NCBI RefSeq assembly: GCF_000282595.1
Contig: NZ_AKIZ01000035.1
Span: forward strand, 273,406 to 337,405
Length of the DNA stretch: 64,000 nucleotides
Source: Phyllobacterium sp. YR531
GTDB lineage: Bacteria > Pseudomonadota > Alphaproteobacteria > Rhizobiales > Rhizobiaceae
Reading direction: 5' to 3'
Shown: one piece after another, positions 1 to 8,359 of the stretch
How positions within the stretch are numbered: the first letter of the stretch is position 1
Layout: each line of letters opens with the position of its first letter
Position numbers and translations under genes: made by a program
Notes under the pieces: model-generated
Database searches by the model: none
Told to the model about the DNA's origin: nothing
Seen by the model: the letters and a program-made list of their open reading frames with translations, nothing else

Positions 1-308
1 TTTGCAACCGAATAGCTGCGCGCATCATGCACATCGCGTGCCGTGCGCTTGCGAAGGTTTTCCATGTCGGCAGCAAGGCGCAGCAACTGATCTTTCAGGT
101 CGCCATTTTCAGCGCGCAGCTTGTCCAGTTCAGCCCAATTCTGGGCATTCGCCTCGACTTCATCTTCATTTGCCAGCGCGTATTCTTCAGCCTTGCGTGA
201 TTTCAGAAAATCATCGGCAGCGCGTTTCAGCGCATCCCGGTCGCGCGGATTCTTCAGGTCGCGCTGATCGAGATCAGGTGTGTCGTGATTGTTCTTGTCG
301 TCAGTCAT
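1..308 (-). CDS. grpE: GrpE nucleotide exchange factor (partial, N-terminal part)
   Basis: Co-chaperone that releases ADP from DnaK. The minus-strand reading frame starts at the ATG at 306-308 ([12 protein letters not shown]) and runs off the window edge after about 102 residues, so the C-terminal beta domain is missing. The visible part has a charged, disordered N-terminus followed by the long alpha-helical coiled-coil expected of GrpE, ending in the family-typical stretch [14 protein letters not shown] (about residues 81-94). hrcA lies immediately upstream on the same strand, with a 75-bp gap holding a heat-shock-like promoter. Identification is from family resemblance read by eye and from hrcA adjacency. 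Confidence 0.9.
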   Translation of the reverse strand, partial: MTDDKNNHDTPDLDQRDLKNPRDRDALKRAADDFLKSRKAEEYALANEDEVEANAQNWAELDKLRAENGDLKDQLLRLAADMENLRKRTARDVHDARSYSVA

Positions 309-344
309 CTGTGCAGTCCGTCCTATATTCGTAAGTTGCGCTGG

Positions 345-373
345 ATATCGAGGTTTAGTGCCCGAAAATCAAG
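345..373 (-). promoter_or_regulatory. candidate sigma-32 (RpoH) promoter of grpE
   Basis: On the minus strand this reads CTTGATT, 14 bases, then CTCGATAT. That resembles the heat-shock consensus CTTGAAA-N(11-16)-CCCCATNT at an acceptable spacing. The predicted start falls about 30 bp before the grpE ATG. The small heat-shock gene at 13797 has the same arrangement with the same 14-base spacer. No CIRCE element (inverted TTAGCACTC) was seen near grpE or hrcA. Confidence 0.45.
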
Positions 374-383
374 TGCAAATGGG

Positions 384-1451
384 TTATCTCAGGAGTCTTG
401 AGACAAGTTGCGCCGTATAATCCACCATAGGGACGATGCGGGCGTAGTTGAGCCGGGTTGGTCCGATCACACCGAGTGCACCAATAATGCGTTGTTCGGA
501 ATCGCGATAGGGAGCAATAACCAACGACGAACCGGATAGGGAAAACAGCTTGTTTTCCGAACCAATAAAAATACGCACACCCGGCCCGGCTTCCGCCAGA
601 TCAAGCAGCTGCAATGTGCCTTCTTTGGTCTCCAGATCATCGAAAAGATGACGCAGACGATCCAGATCAGCTTCGGCGTGAATGGAATCGAGCAGATTGC
701 CACGTCCGCGGACAATCAGGCGGGCAGGCTGCCCCGCGCCATCTCCACCCCACACAGCCAGGCCTTGCTGCACCAGATGCTGCGAAAGACTGTCGAGAGC
801 CTGCTGCGTTTCATCCTTCAACCGGGCTATCTCCTGACGTGCCTCGGTTATTGTACGCCCCTGAATATGCGCATTGAGAAAATTGGATGCCTCGATCAAT
901 TGCGAGGGTGTTACGCCGATTGGAAGGTCTATGACGCGGTTTTCCACATCGCCGTTCTGGGTAACGAGCACCGCCAAGGCTTTTGTCGGTTCCAGCCGCA
1001 CGAACTCTATATGCTTCAACGCACCTTCAACCTTGGTTGCGAGCACAAGGCCCGCACCGCGCGACATGCCGGAAAGAATCTGGCTTGCTTGCGTCAGAAC
1101 GTTTTCTGCCGACTGCGCATCACCGGCTCGCACCTGCGCTTCAATTGAATTGCGCTCGGACGAGGAAAGATCACCAACTTCCATGAATGCATCAACGAAA
1201 AACCGCAAGCCAAGTTGGGTAGGCAGGCGTCCGGCCGAAATATGCGGCGCATAAACAAGGCCCAGATGCTCAAGATCGCTCATGACATTGCGGATAGTGG
1301 CTGGTGACAGCGCCACGGGCAATATGCGAGACAGGTTGCGCGAGCCTACGGGCTCACCATCGCCCAGATAGCTCTCAACGATACGCCGGAAAATATCGCG
1401 TGATCTTTGATCGAGCGATTGAAGTGCTTCCGGGGCGACTGCCTTGTTCAT
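384..1451 (-). CDS. hrcA: HrcA heat-inducible transcription repressor
   Basis: Repressor of groESL-type chaperone genes through CIRCE operators; GroEL assists its folding. The protein is about 355 residues. It has an N-terminal winged-helix DNA-binding domain (residues about 10-85, with the typical segments [13 protein letters not shown] and HISAGRLPT), a GAF-like middle and the C-terminal segment [18 protein letters not shown] chose the ATG at 1449-1451 (MNKAVAPEA) because GAGG sits about 7 bases upstream; an in-frame ATG 18 bases earlier is possible. Upstream of grpE on the same strand and divergent from rph, a common alphaproteobacterial order. Confidence 0.95.
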   Translation of the reverse strand: MNKAVAPEALQSLDQRSRDIFRRIVESYLGDGEPVGSRNLSRILPVALSPATIRNVMSDLEHLGLVYAPHISAGRLPTQLGLRFFVDAFMEVGDLSSSERNSIEAQVRAGDAQSAENVLTQASQILSGMSRGAGLVLATKVEGALKHIEFVRLEPTKALAVLVTQNGDVENRVIDLPIGVTPSQLIEASNFLNAHIQGRTITEARQEIARLKDETQQALDSLSQHLVQQGLAVWGGDGAGQPARLIVRGRGNLLDSIHAEADLDRLRHLFDDLETKEGTLQLLDLAEAGPGVRIFIGSENKLFSLSGSSLVIAPYRDSEQRIIGALGVIGPTRLNYARIVPMVDYTAQLVSRLLR

Positions 1452-1481
1452 CGTACCTCGTCTATCCATCGGTTCATGCCT

Positions 1482-1510
1482 GATATAAGCATTCTTGACG
1501 CAATCATCAA
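1482..1510 (-). promoter_or_regulatory. candidate sigma-70 promoter of hrcA
   Basis: On the minus strand TTGATG is followed after exactly 17 bases by TATATC. The predicted transcript would begin about 24 bases before the hrcA ATG at 1451. It lies in the 123-bp divergent space between hrcA and rph; no equally good plus-strand promoter for rph was seen. Confidence 0.4.
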
Positions 1511-1574
1511 AGCCTTTGCTTCATTACGTCATCGCGGTTAAAAGGCCGAAAGCTTATCAACAAGAGGTCTATCC

Positions 1575-2291
1575 ATGCGTCACTCCAAACGAGCCCCCGA
1601 CGAAATGCGCGCCATTTCCTTCGAGCGCGGCGTTTCCAAACATGCTGAGGGCTCGTGCCTGGTCAAGTTCGGTGACACCCATGTTCTTTGTACAGCAAGC
1701 CTTGAGGAAAAAGTGCCAGGCTGGATGCGCAACACAGGAAAAGGTTGGGTAACAGCTGAATATGGCATGTTGCCTCGCTCGACGGGTGACCGCATGCGCC
1801 GCGAGGCTTCATCCGGCAAGCAGGGTGGTCGTACGCTTGAAATTCAGCGTTTGATCGCGCGTTCACTGCGGGCCGTCGTTGATTTGCAGGCGCTCGGCGA
1901 AGTTCAGATCACTGTGGATTGCGATGTCATTCAGGCGGATGGCGGCACGCGTACCGCAGCAATCACCGGCGGTTGGGTTGCCTTGCATGAATGCTTGCGA
2001 TGGATGGAAACACGCCAGATGCTCAAAGTGGAAAAGGTACTGAAAGACCATGTTGCGGCAATCTCCTGCGGCATTTCCAATGGTACGCCGGTTATTGATC
2101 TCGATTACATTGAAGATTCCACTGCACAGACCGATGCCAACTTCGTCATGACTGGCAAGGGTGGCATTGTTGAGGTGCAAGGTACTGCTGAGGGTGAGCC
2201 TTTTTCACAGGAAGAACTGCTTGCCCTTATGGATCTGGCTCGCAATGGCATTACGCGGCTGGTTTCGCTGCAGAAAATGGCAGTCAGCTAA
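1575..2291 (+). CDS. rph: RNase PH
   Basis: Phosphorolytic 3'-5' exoribonuclease that trims tRNA 3' ends, forming a hexameric ring. At 238 residues it has the usual family length. Visible hallmarks are the N-terminal [18 protein letters not shown], the phosphate-binding arginine region with [22 protein letters not shown] split over residues about 70-92, and [17 protein letters not shown] (about residues 117-133) with catalytic acidic residues. The ATG at 1575 follows an AGAGG-like ribosome site. First gene of a tightly packed plus-strand run through yraN. Confidence 0.96.
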   Translation: MRHSKRAPDEMRAISFERGVSKHAEGSCLVKFGDTHVLCTASLEEKVPGWMRNTGKGWVTAEYGMLPRSTGDRMRREASSGKQGGRTLEIQRLIARSLRAVVDLQALGEVQITVDCDVIQADGGTRTAAITGGWVALHECLRWMETRQMLKVEKVLKDHVAAISCGISNGTPVIDLDYIEDSTAQTDANFVMTGKGGIVEVQGTAEGEPFSQEELLALMDLARNGITRLVSLQKMAVS

Positions 2292-2302
2292 GGGGCGGAA
2301 CC

Positions 2303-2710
2303 ATGCAGCCATCGAGCATACTGGAAACAGCGCTTTATGTAGATGATGTTGAAGCGGCGGCGCAGTTTTATGGTGGCCTGCTCGGTCTGGAATGTATTTT
2401 GCGCGCCGGAGAGGAATCAGCATTTTTCACCTGCGGTGCAGGTGTGCTTATCGTCTTCAATGCAGAAAAGCTGAAAGAGCGCCCTGAGGGCGGTCTGCCC
2501 ATTCCAAAACATGGCGCCAAAGGCCCGGGGCACGTGTGTTTTCGCGCGACTCGGGATGAAATTGCCGATTGGAAAGCCCATCTGACAGTGCATGGTATAG
2601 AAATCGAAAGTGAGTTCGACTGGCCAAGTGGTGCGCACTCGCTGTATTTCCGCGATCCTTCGGGCAATTCGGTTGAGTTCGCGGAACCAAAATTATGGAA
2701 TTTGAAATGA
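2303..2710 (+). CDS. VOC/glyoxalase-superfamily protein
   Basis: A 135-residue single-module protein of the vicinal oxygen chelate superfamily, with two beta-alpha-beta-beta-beta repeats. The family-like features are the opening [19 protein letters not shown] and the closing [20 protein letters not shown], the latter carrying the usual C-terminal metal-ligand glutamate. Members include lactoylglutathione lyase, resistance proteins and dioxygenases; the substrate cannot be told. Starts 11 bp after rph and overlaps the start of rdgB by four bases, so it is co-transcribed with them. Confidence 0.85.
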   Translation: MQPSSILETALYVDDVEAAAQFYGGLLGLECILRAGEESAFFTCGAGVLIVFNAEKLKERPEGGLPIPKHGAKGPGHVCFRATRDEIADWKAHLTVHGIEIESEFDWPSGAHSLYFRDPSGNSVEFAEPKLWNLK

Positions 2711-3354
2711 GAACATTGGAAAAGGGCAAGCTGCTGGTTGCCAGCCACAATCAGGGCAAGATCAATGAAATGATTGATCTGCTTGGCCCATTTGGTTTTG
2801 AGGTTGTGTCTGCTGCCGAGCTGGGGCTGCCCGAGCCTGATGAGACTGGAACGACCTTCGAAGAAAACGCCTATATCAAAGCCTTTGCAGCCGCCAAGGC
2901 GACAGGGCTTGTGGCGCTTTCGGATGACTCCGGTCTGTGTGTAGACGCTTTGGGTGGCAATCCGGGCGTATACACTGCCAATTGGGCGGAATTGCCGGAC
3001 GGAAAGCGTGACTTCGCTCACGGAATGCAAAAGGTCGAGACAGCGCTCCAGAACGAAGGTGTCAGCAAGTCTGAAGATCGTGGGGGCAGGTTTGTCTCGG
3101 TCATCTGCCTTGCGTGGCCGGATGGGGAAGCCAATTATTATCGTGGTGAAGTGGAGGGCGAAATTGTCTGGCCACCACGTGGAACAGCCGGTTTTGGCTT
3201 CGATCCCGTGTTCAAGCCAGACGGCTATGAAACGACCTTCGGTGAAATGACGGCGGAACAGAAGCATGGCTGGAAACCCGGCGATGCATTGGCCTTGTCC
3301 CATCGTGCCCGCGCTTTCCAGCTGTTTGCAAAAGACTGTCTGGATGCCGCATGA
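2707..3354 (+). CDS. rdgB: RdgB/Ham1 dITP/XTP pyrophosphatase
   Basis: House-cleaning nucleotidase that hydrolyses dITP, ITP and XTP to monophosphates, keeping deaminated purines out of nucleic acids. About 215 residues. Hallmarks are the N-terminal nucleotide-binding segment [14 protein letters not shown], the catalytic [14 protein letters not shown], and [10 protein letters not shown] followed by TFGEM. I chose the ATG at 2707, which makes an ATGA overlap with the upstream VOC stop; an in-frame ATG at 2695 would add four residues. Its own stop overlaps the hemW start in the same way, indicating translational coupling. Confidence 0.95.
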   Translation: MRTLEKGKLLVASHNQGKINEMIDLLGPFGFEVVSAAELGLPEPDETGTTFEENAYIKAFAAAKATGLVALSDDSGLCVDALGGNPGVYTANWAELPDGKRDFAHGMQKVETALQNEGVSKSEDRGGRFVSVICLAWPDGEANYYRGEVEGEIVWPPRGTAGFGFDPVFKPDGYETTFGEMTAEQKHGWKPGDALALSHRARAFQLFAKDCLDAA

Positions 3355-4517
3355 ACCACAGCGACCATAGATCCGAATCCGGCTTCGGGATCTATGTCCA
3401 CTGGCCCTTTTGCATGGCGAAGTGTCCCTATTGCGATTTCAACTCGCATGTCCGGCATCAGGCTGTGGATCAGCCGCGCTTTGCAGCGGCGTTTGCACGC
3501 GAAATGGCAACCATGCGTCAGCGAACCGGGGCACGCAAAGTCTCAAGTATATTTCTGGGTGGCGGTACGCCGTCGCTGATGCAGCCTGAGACTGTGGGTT
3601 CCGTCTTGAACGAAATCGCCCGCAACTGGCATGTGCCGGATGATATCGAGATTACGCTAGAAGCGAACCCGACAAGTGTCGAGGCGGATCGCTTTCGCGG
3701 CTATCGAGCTGCGGGCGTCAATCGCGTATCACTTGGCGTACAGGCGTTGAACGATCCGGATTTGCGTCGCCTTGGTCGCATGCACAATGTCGATGAGGCT
3801 TTGGTTGCGATAAAATTGGCACGGGAGATTTTCCCGCGGCTTTCATTTGACCTGATCTATGCAAGGCCGGACCAAACAATCGAGGCATGGCGGGATGAAC
3901 TGGCCAAAGCCATTTCCTATGCTGCTGATCATTTGTCGCTCTATCAGCTGACAATTGAGGAGGGCACACCATTCTATAACCTCTGGAAGGCAGGCAAGCT
4001 GGTTACGCCGGATGGCGATCATGCAGCGGCGCTTTATGCCGAAACGCAGGATGTTACCGCGCAGTATGGCTTGCCCGCCTATGAGATTTCAAATCACGCT
4101 GCGCCGGGAGCTGAATCCCAGCACAATCTCGTCTATTGGCGTTACGGCGAATATGTTGGTGTTGGGCCGGGTGCGCACGGACGCTTTATAGAAAATGGTA
4201 CGCGTGCCGTAACCATTACCGAGCGTCATCCTGAAACATGGGTGCAAAAGGTCGAAGCTGATGGCCATGGCGTTGTCGAAGAAGAGTTCTTGACCGGTGA
4301 ACAGGAAGGTGACGAATTCCTGCTAATGGGTCTGCGTCTGGTGGAAGGTATCGATCTTTCCCGTTACGAACGTCTGACCGGACATGGAGTCAAGGAGAGC
4401 AAAGTGATTTCCTTGGCGGAACAGGGTCTTATTGAATATATCGGCAATAGCCGCATCAGGACTACACCTGAAGGCGCTATAGTGCTCAATGCAGTCATCG
4501 CCGATTTGGCGGCTTAG
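3351..4517 (+). CDS. hemW: HemW-type radical SAM protein (heme chaperone)
   Basis: Radical SAM protein long annotated as oxygen-independent coproporphyrinogen oxidase and now viewed as a heme chaperone. 388 residues. The cluster motif is C21-X3-C25-X2-C28 within [20 protein letters not shown]; the fourth cysteine present in true HemN (CX3CX2CXC) is absent, F taking its place, which favours HemW. A C-terminal HemN_C domain follows ([13 protein letters not shown]). The ATG overlaps the rdgB stop by four bases, the usual rdgB-hemW coupling in this group. Confidence 0.93.
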   Translation: MNHSDHRSESGFGIYVHWPFCMAKCPYCDFNSHVRHQAVDQPRFAAAFAREMATMRQRTGARKVSSIFLGGGTPSLMQPETVGSVLNEIARNWHVPDDIEITLEANPTSVEADRFRGYRAAGVNRVSLGVQALNDPDLRRLGRMHNVDEALVAIKLAREIFPRLSFDLIYARPDQTIEAWRDELAKAISYAADHLSLYQLTIEEGTPFYNLWKAGKLVTPDGDHAAALYAETQDVTAQYGLPAYEISNHAAPGAESQHNLVYWRYGEYVGVGPGAHGRFIENGTRAVTITERHPETWVQKVEADGHGVVEEEFLTGEQEGDEFLLMGLRLVEGIDLSRYERLTGHGVKESKVISLAEQGLIEYIGNSRIRTTPEGAIVLNAVIADLAA

Positions 4518-4526
4518 GGATAATCT

Positions 4527-5426
4527 GTGTCAGACGAGGAAGCAAAAGAGCGAAATTACCAGATCGGCAACGCATCATATCGTGCGAGGCCATTGGAGCC
4601 GGCGCTTTACATCGTTGCAACGCCGATAGGCAATCTTGGCGACATGACGCTTCGCGGTATCGAGACCTTGGCTGCGGCAGATGTCATCGCCTGTGAGGAT
4701 ACTCGGGTCAGCCGCGTTCTTCTTGATCGGTATGGTATCTCACGTCGTCCTTATGCTTATCATGAACACAATGCCGATATGGCGGGGCCAAAGCTCATCG
4801 AAGCTTTGCTTGCGGGAAAAAGCGTCGCGTTGGTGTCTGATGCAGGTACGCCTCTTGTTTCCGATCCGGGCGGACGCCTTGTTCCTGAAGCCAAGGCTGC
4901 CGGTATTCGTGTCGTGCCAATTCCCGGCGCATCGTCCGTTCTGGCGGCACTGACCGCTTCCGGACTTTTCAAGGATGCATTCTTTTTTGCCGGTTTTCTC
5001 TCCTCCAAACAGGGTCAGCGCAAAGCAAAACTGGAACAGTTGAAGACTTTGGATGCTGCTCTGGTATTTTTTGAATCTCCCAATCGCGCCGCCACTACAT
5101 TGGCGGACATGGTTGAAATTTTCGGTCCGGAGCGCCAGGGATCACTCTGCCGCGAGCTAACGAAAACCTATGAGACTGTTACCACCTTGCCTTTGAAGGA
5201 TCTGGCAGCAGAATTTGATGGTGAAGATCGTATTCGTGGTGAAGTGGTGCTTGTTGTCGCACCCCCAAAAGAAGATGAGCATGTTGCGCGAAGCGATGGC
5301 GATATCGATGCTTTGCTGCGTGCACTCAGTCTTGAAATGTCGCCGTCCAAGGCGGCAGGGGAGGCGTCCCGCATGACAGGCCGTCCAAAGGGTGAATTAT
5401 ATCAACGTCTGCTGGCGATGAAATAA
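4527..5426 (+). CDS. rsmI: 16S rRNA (cytidine-1402 2'-O)-methyltransferase RsmI
   Basis: Methylates the 2'-OH of C1402 in the 16S decoding centre. 299 residues with a tetrapyrrole-methylase fold: ALYIVATPIGNLGDMTLRG near residue 27 for SAM binding, then SDAGTPLVSDPG and the loop IPGASSVLAALTASGL. The start is taken as GTG at 4527 with TAGGGA just upstream, giving an N-terminal extension of about 25 residues before the methylase core. It sits 9 bp after hemW and 6 bp before yraN; rsmI-yraN adjacency is widespread in bacteria. Confidence 0.94.
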   Translation: MSDEEAKERNYQIGNASYRARPLEPALYIVATPIGNLGDMTLRGIETLAAADVIACEDTRVSRVLLDRYGISRRPYAYHEHNADMAGPKLIEALLAGKSVALVSDAGTPLVSDPGGRLVPEAKAAGIRVVPIPGASSVLAALTASGLFKDAFFFAGFLSSKQGQRKAKLEQLKTLDAALVFFESPNRAATTLADMVEIFGPERQGSLCRELTKTYETVTTLPLKDLAAEFDGEDRIRGEVVLVVAPPKEDEHVARSDGDIDALLRALSLEMSPSKAAGEASRMTGRPKGELYQRLLAMK

Positions 5427-5432
5427 CAGCAG

Positions 5433-5798
5433 ATGAGTGACCGGGGTAAGCGCCATGAAGCCTATCGCCGCGGCCACTCGGCTGAACGCCTTGCTGCCAT
5501 CGCCTTGATGTTGAAAGGTTACCGGATCATAGGGCGCCGTTATCGCACAAGGCTCGGGGAAATCGATCTTATTGCGCGACGCGGCGATGTTATTCTCATT
5601 ATTGAAGTCAAAGCGAGAGCAACGCTTCAACAAGCGATGGACTCGGTCGACCGGCAGACCATGAGGAGAATAGAAGCGGCAGCCGACCAATGGTTGGCGC
5701 GGCAGCCGGATCATGAACGCCTCTCGCTTCGCTTCGATCTTGTTGCGATCTTGCCGTGGCGATGGCCAGTGCATGTTCCGGCCGCTTTTACCGCTTGA
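5433..5798 (+). CDS. yraN: YraN/UPF0102 endonuclease-like protein
   Basis: 121-residue member of UPF0102, with a PD-(D/E)XK nuclease-type core. Visible catalytic-like residues are E and D in [13 protein letters not shown] (about residues 45-57) and E and K in [11 protein letters not shown]. The biological role is not settled. Coupled behind rsmI with a 6-bp gap; last gene of the rph run and convergent with the minus-strand VOC gene 3 bp away. Confidence 0.88.
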   Translation: MSDRGKRHEAYRRGHSAERLAAIALMLKGYRIIGRRYRTRLGEIDLIARRGDVILIIEVKARATLQQAMDSVDRQTMRRIEAAADQWLARQPDHERLSLRFDLVAILPWRWPVHVPAAFTA

Positions 5799-5801
5799 GT
5801 G

Positions 5802-6200
5802 CTATTGTGCTTGCGGGATCATATGGACGAGTTCCCAGACGTGCCCGTCTATGTCCTGGAAACTGCAGCCATACATGAAGCCCTCATAGTTTTGTATCGG
5901 GCGCCATTCCTTGCCACCGGCAGCCAGAGCTTTCGCGAGTGTTTCGTCGACTTCTTCCTTGCTGGAAGCTGAAAGAGCGATGAGAACTTCCTGTGATTTT
6001 GTTGCATCGCTGATGCCGTTATTGATAAAATCCTTGAAACGGTCTTCTTCCATCAGCATGGCGAAGATGTTCTCTTCTATGATCATGCAGGCAGTCTTGT
6101 CGTCAGAAAATGCGGGATTGAAGCTGAATCCCAAGGCTGCAAAAAATGCTTTTGTAGCACTGAGATTCTTGATTGGCAGGTTTACGAAAATCATACGCAT
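5802..6200 (-). CDS. VOC/PhnB-like glyoxalase-superfamily protein
   Basis: A 132-residue VOC-superfamily protein beginning MRMIFVNLPIKNLSATKAFF, with the paired beta-alpha-beta units of the family and the C-terminal QDIDGHVWELVHM carrying the usual metal-ligand glutamate. It differs from the VOC protein at 2303-2710 and looks closer to the PhnB-like/extradiol-type branch often annotated as a putative lactoylglutathione lyase. Function unknown. It is a single-gene unit, convergent with yraN and divergent from cysG. Confidence 0.82.
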   Translation of the reverse strand: MRMIFVNLPIKNLSATKAFFAALGFSFNPAFSDDKTACMIIEENIFAMLMEEDRFKDFINNGISDATKSQEVLIALSASSKEEVDETLAKALAAGGKEWRPIQNYEGFMYGCSFQDIDGHVWELVHMIPQAQ

Positions 6201-6545
6201 TGGGGTAGTATCCTCTCCATTTGATAACTCACATACTAATGACGAACCAAGGTTTCAGAACCCGACATCTTTGAAAAAATAAAAAACAACTTGCAATCTC
6301 ATTTAAACCCGATAAAAATGGTCGTGTATCAGATGCCTGTTTGCCGGGCTGTTTCTGTGCGCCTCTTTGTATCCTTGATGAGGATGGAAAAGAGTGCAAT
6401 CTCGCGTTGCGTGGAAAGAGAATCCGATTGTTTCCGGTTTTTCAGAAATTCTATGCTCTTGCGCAATAAATGGCGCATTTCTGTTTCTTATAATCCATTC
6501 ACCGATATCGGATAATTCCCATAGCCATTGGGATACCACCGATTT
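6201..6545. promoter_or_regulatory. 345-bp divergent control region before cysG with palindromes
   Basis: No convincing gene is present. On the cysG side there is TATAAT at 6489-6494 as a candidate -10 with no good -35. Instead, the -35 area carries GCGCAATAAATGGCGC (6461-6476), symmetric as GCGCnATnnATnGCGC. A second palindrome, ATTCACCGATATCGGATAAT (6497-6516, core CCGATATCGG), covers the expected transcription start. A weak -35 under a palindrome fits an activated promoter, and the second site fits repression. The regulator is not identifiable from sequence. Confidence 0.4.
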
Positions 6546-8006
6546 ATGACTATTCGTTCCAACCAGCTATCTGTCTTTCCAGCCTTTTTCCGCGTGCGGA
6601 ACGAGTTGCTTGTCGTCGTTGGTAATGGCGAAGAAGCCTTGAACAAGGCCCGCCTCCTCGATCAGACCAATGCGATGATCCGGGTCGTCGCAGCTGAGCC
6701 CGAAGCCGAGCTTGCCGCGTTTCTGCGCGAAGGCGGATACGACCATATTGTAGAAGAATTTGCTCCCAAGCATCTGACCGGCGCAAAACTGGTCTTCGTT
6801 GCTACCGGCGATGAAGACCAGGATATGGCGATAGCCGATGAGGCTCGCCGCCAGAATATTCCGGTAAACGTCGTTGACCGCCCTGATCTGTGCGATTTCT
6901 ACACGCCCGCCATCGTCAATCGCGCGCCTATCGCCATTGCAATCGGCTCAGAGGGAACCGGGCCAGTTTTGACGCAGCTCATCCGCGCACGTATTGATGC
7001 AGCATTCTCACCGCGTTTGGGTGATCTTGCCCGTCTGGCCAACGCCTATCGCCCGGCAGTCGAGCGATTGGTGAAGAAGGGATTGCCGCGCCGTATTTTC
7101 TGGCGGTCATTCTTCGCCGGTGATGTTGCCGGCAACGTCTATAATAATGATCTTGCCGGTGCCCACAGTGCCGCCGCCAGTTTGCTCGACAATCAAGCCT
7201 CGCCGAAAGGTTATGTATGGCTGGTTGGTGCAGGGCCCGGCGCGGAGGACTTGCTTACACTTCGCGCTCACCGCGTGCTGATGGAAGCCGATGTGATAGT
7301 CTATGATGCGCTGGTGCCCGAAGCTGTTGTCGCCATGGGCCGCCGCGATGCAGTAAGACTGTCCGTGGGCAAGCGCAAGGGTTGTCACTCCAAGAGCCAG
7401 AGCGAGATCAATGAGCTTCTGGTATCGCTCGGCCGCGAAGGAAAGCGTGTTGTGCGGCTGAAGTCCGGTGACCCGCTGGTTTATGGCCGCGCCGGGGAAG
7501 AAATGGCAGCACTGCGCGATGCCGGCATAGCCTTTGAGATCGTTCCGGGCATCACGTCGGCTTTTGCTGCCGCAGCAGACATGCAACTGCCGCTGACGTT
7601 GCGGGGCGTTGCCTCATCGCTGGTGTTTACGACCGGTCACGACATGGCTGGCGATGTTCTGCCGGATTGGGCGCGTCTTGCCATCTCCGGTGCAACCATT
7701 GCCGTTTATATGGGGCGTAGCGTTGCTGCATCTGTTGCCAGCCGTCTGATACAGGCCGGTCTGCACGCGGACACTGGCGTGGCTGTTATCGAAAATGCCG
7801 GACGGTCCGATCGCCGCATGTTCCATGGGACATTGAAGGATCTGCCTGCGCTGGAACAGCGCGGCGATCTGGATGGCCCGGTCATGGTTGTCATTGGCGA
7901 TGCGGTGGCCGGTGCTGCAATCCATCTGGCTGAGCCGCTTTCCGCAAGCCATGCAACCTTTGAAAATTCCGTGGCGCAACGCCATCTGACAGCACAAGCT
8001 GTCTGA
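6546..8006 (+). CDS. cysG: Siroheme synthase CysG (dehydrogenase/ferrochelatase-methyltransferase fusion)
   Basis: Makes siroheme from uroporphyrinogen III, the cofactor of the sulfite reductase encoded downstream. 486 residues in two parts. Residues about 1-200 form the precorrin-2 dehydrogenase/ferrochelatase module with a Rossmann segment (LLVVVGNGEEALNKARLL). Residues about 220-475 form the SUMT methyltransferase (VWLVGAGPGAEDLLTLRA, then GDPLVYGRAGEEM and PGITSAFAAAA). I use the ATG at 6546 (MTIRSNQLS); an upstream in-frame TTG lacks support. Leads an operon with DUF2849, cysI, cysH and DUF934. Confidence 0.95.
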   Translation: MTIRSNQLSVFPAFFRVRNELLVVVGNGEEALNKARLLDQTNAMIRVVAAEPEAELAAFLREGGYDHIVEEFAPKHLTGAKLVFVATGDEDQDMAIADEARRQNIPVNVVDRPDLCDFYTPAIVNRAPIAIAIGSEGTGPVLTQLIRARIDAAFSPRLGDLARLANAYRPAVERLVKKGLPRRIFWRSFFAGDVAGNVYNNDLAGAHSAAASLLDNQASPKGYVWLVGAGPGAEDLLTLRAHRVLMEADVIVYDALVPEAVVAMGRRDAVRLSVGKRKGCHSKSQSEINELLVSLGREGKRVVRLKSGDPLVYGRAGEEMAALRDAGIAFEIVPGITSAFAAAADMQLPLTLRGVASSLVFTTGHDMAGDVLPDWARLAISGATIAVYMGRSVAASVASRLIQAGLHADTGVAVIENAGRSDRRMFHGTLKDLPALEQRGDLDGPVMVVIGDAVAGAAIHLAEPLSASHATFENSVAQRHLTAQAV

Positions 8007-8024
8007 ACTGCAAGGACGACGATC

Positions 8025-8339
8025 ATGAGTGTCAAAGTTTTAACAGCAAACCGCCTGACAGATGGCGAAGCAGTTTGGCTTGGTGCCAATGGCGATTGGC
8101 TCGATCATATCGATGGTGCGCTTGTGGCACGCCATGCAGAGGCAGTCGCGGCCCTTGAAGAAGCCGGCAAGGCTGCAATCAAGTCCAACCTCGTCATCGA
8201 CGTCAACGTGATTGATGTTGAAGAGCGCGGTACAAACCTCTATCCGCTGCGCCTGCGCGAACGCATTCGCCAGCTTGGTCCGACAATCCGTCTTGATCTC
8301 GGCAAACAGGCCGAGAAAACCAGCGCCAACGCCGCTTAA
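8025..8339 (+). CDS. DUF2849 protein of the sulfite reduction operon
   Basis: A 104-residue protein with the DUF2849 pattern: opening VLTANRLTDGEAVWLG, a central alanine-rich helix, and a C-terminal YPLRLRERIRQLGPTIR. No catalytic motif, membrane segment or signal peptide is visible. It lies 18 bp after cysG and 20 bp before cysI, so it is surely co-transcribed with them. A small partner of CysI, perhaps in assembly or electron delivery, is an inference from position alone. Confidence 0.85.
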   Translation: MSVKVLTANRLTDGEAVWLGANGDWLDHIDGALVARHAEAVAALEEAGKAAIKSNLVIDVNVIDVEERGTNLYPLRLRERIRQLGPTIRLDLGKQAEKTSANAA

Positions 8340-8359
8340 TATCTGAAGGTCCGCATAGA

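Noticed and set aside
2..334. 110-codon plus-strand frame at the left edge
   Set aside because: Antisense to the clear GrpE N-terminus.
309..383. CIRCE element expected near hrcA/grpE
   Set aside because: No TTAGCACTC-N9-GAGTGCTAA-like inverted repeat found here or in the hrcA upstream region.
6291..6515. 74-codon plus-strand frame before cysG
   Set aside because: No ribosome site, no family pattern, and covers the promoter palindromes of cysG.
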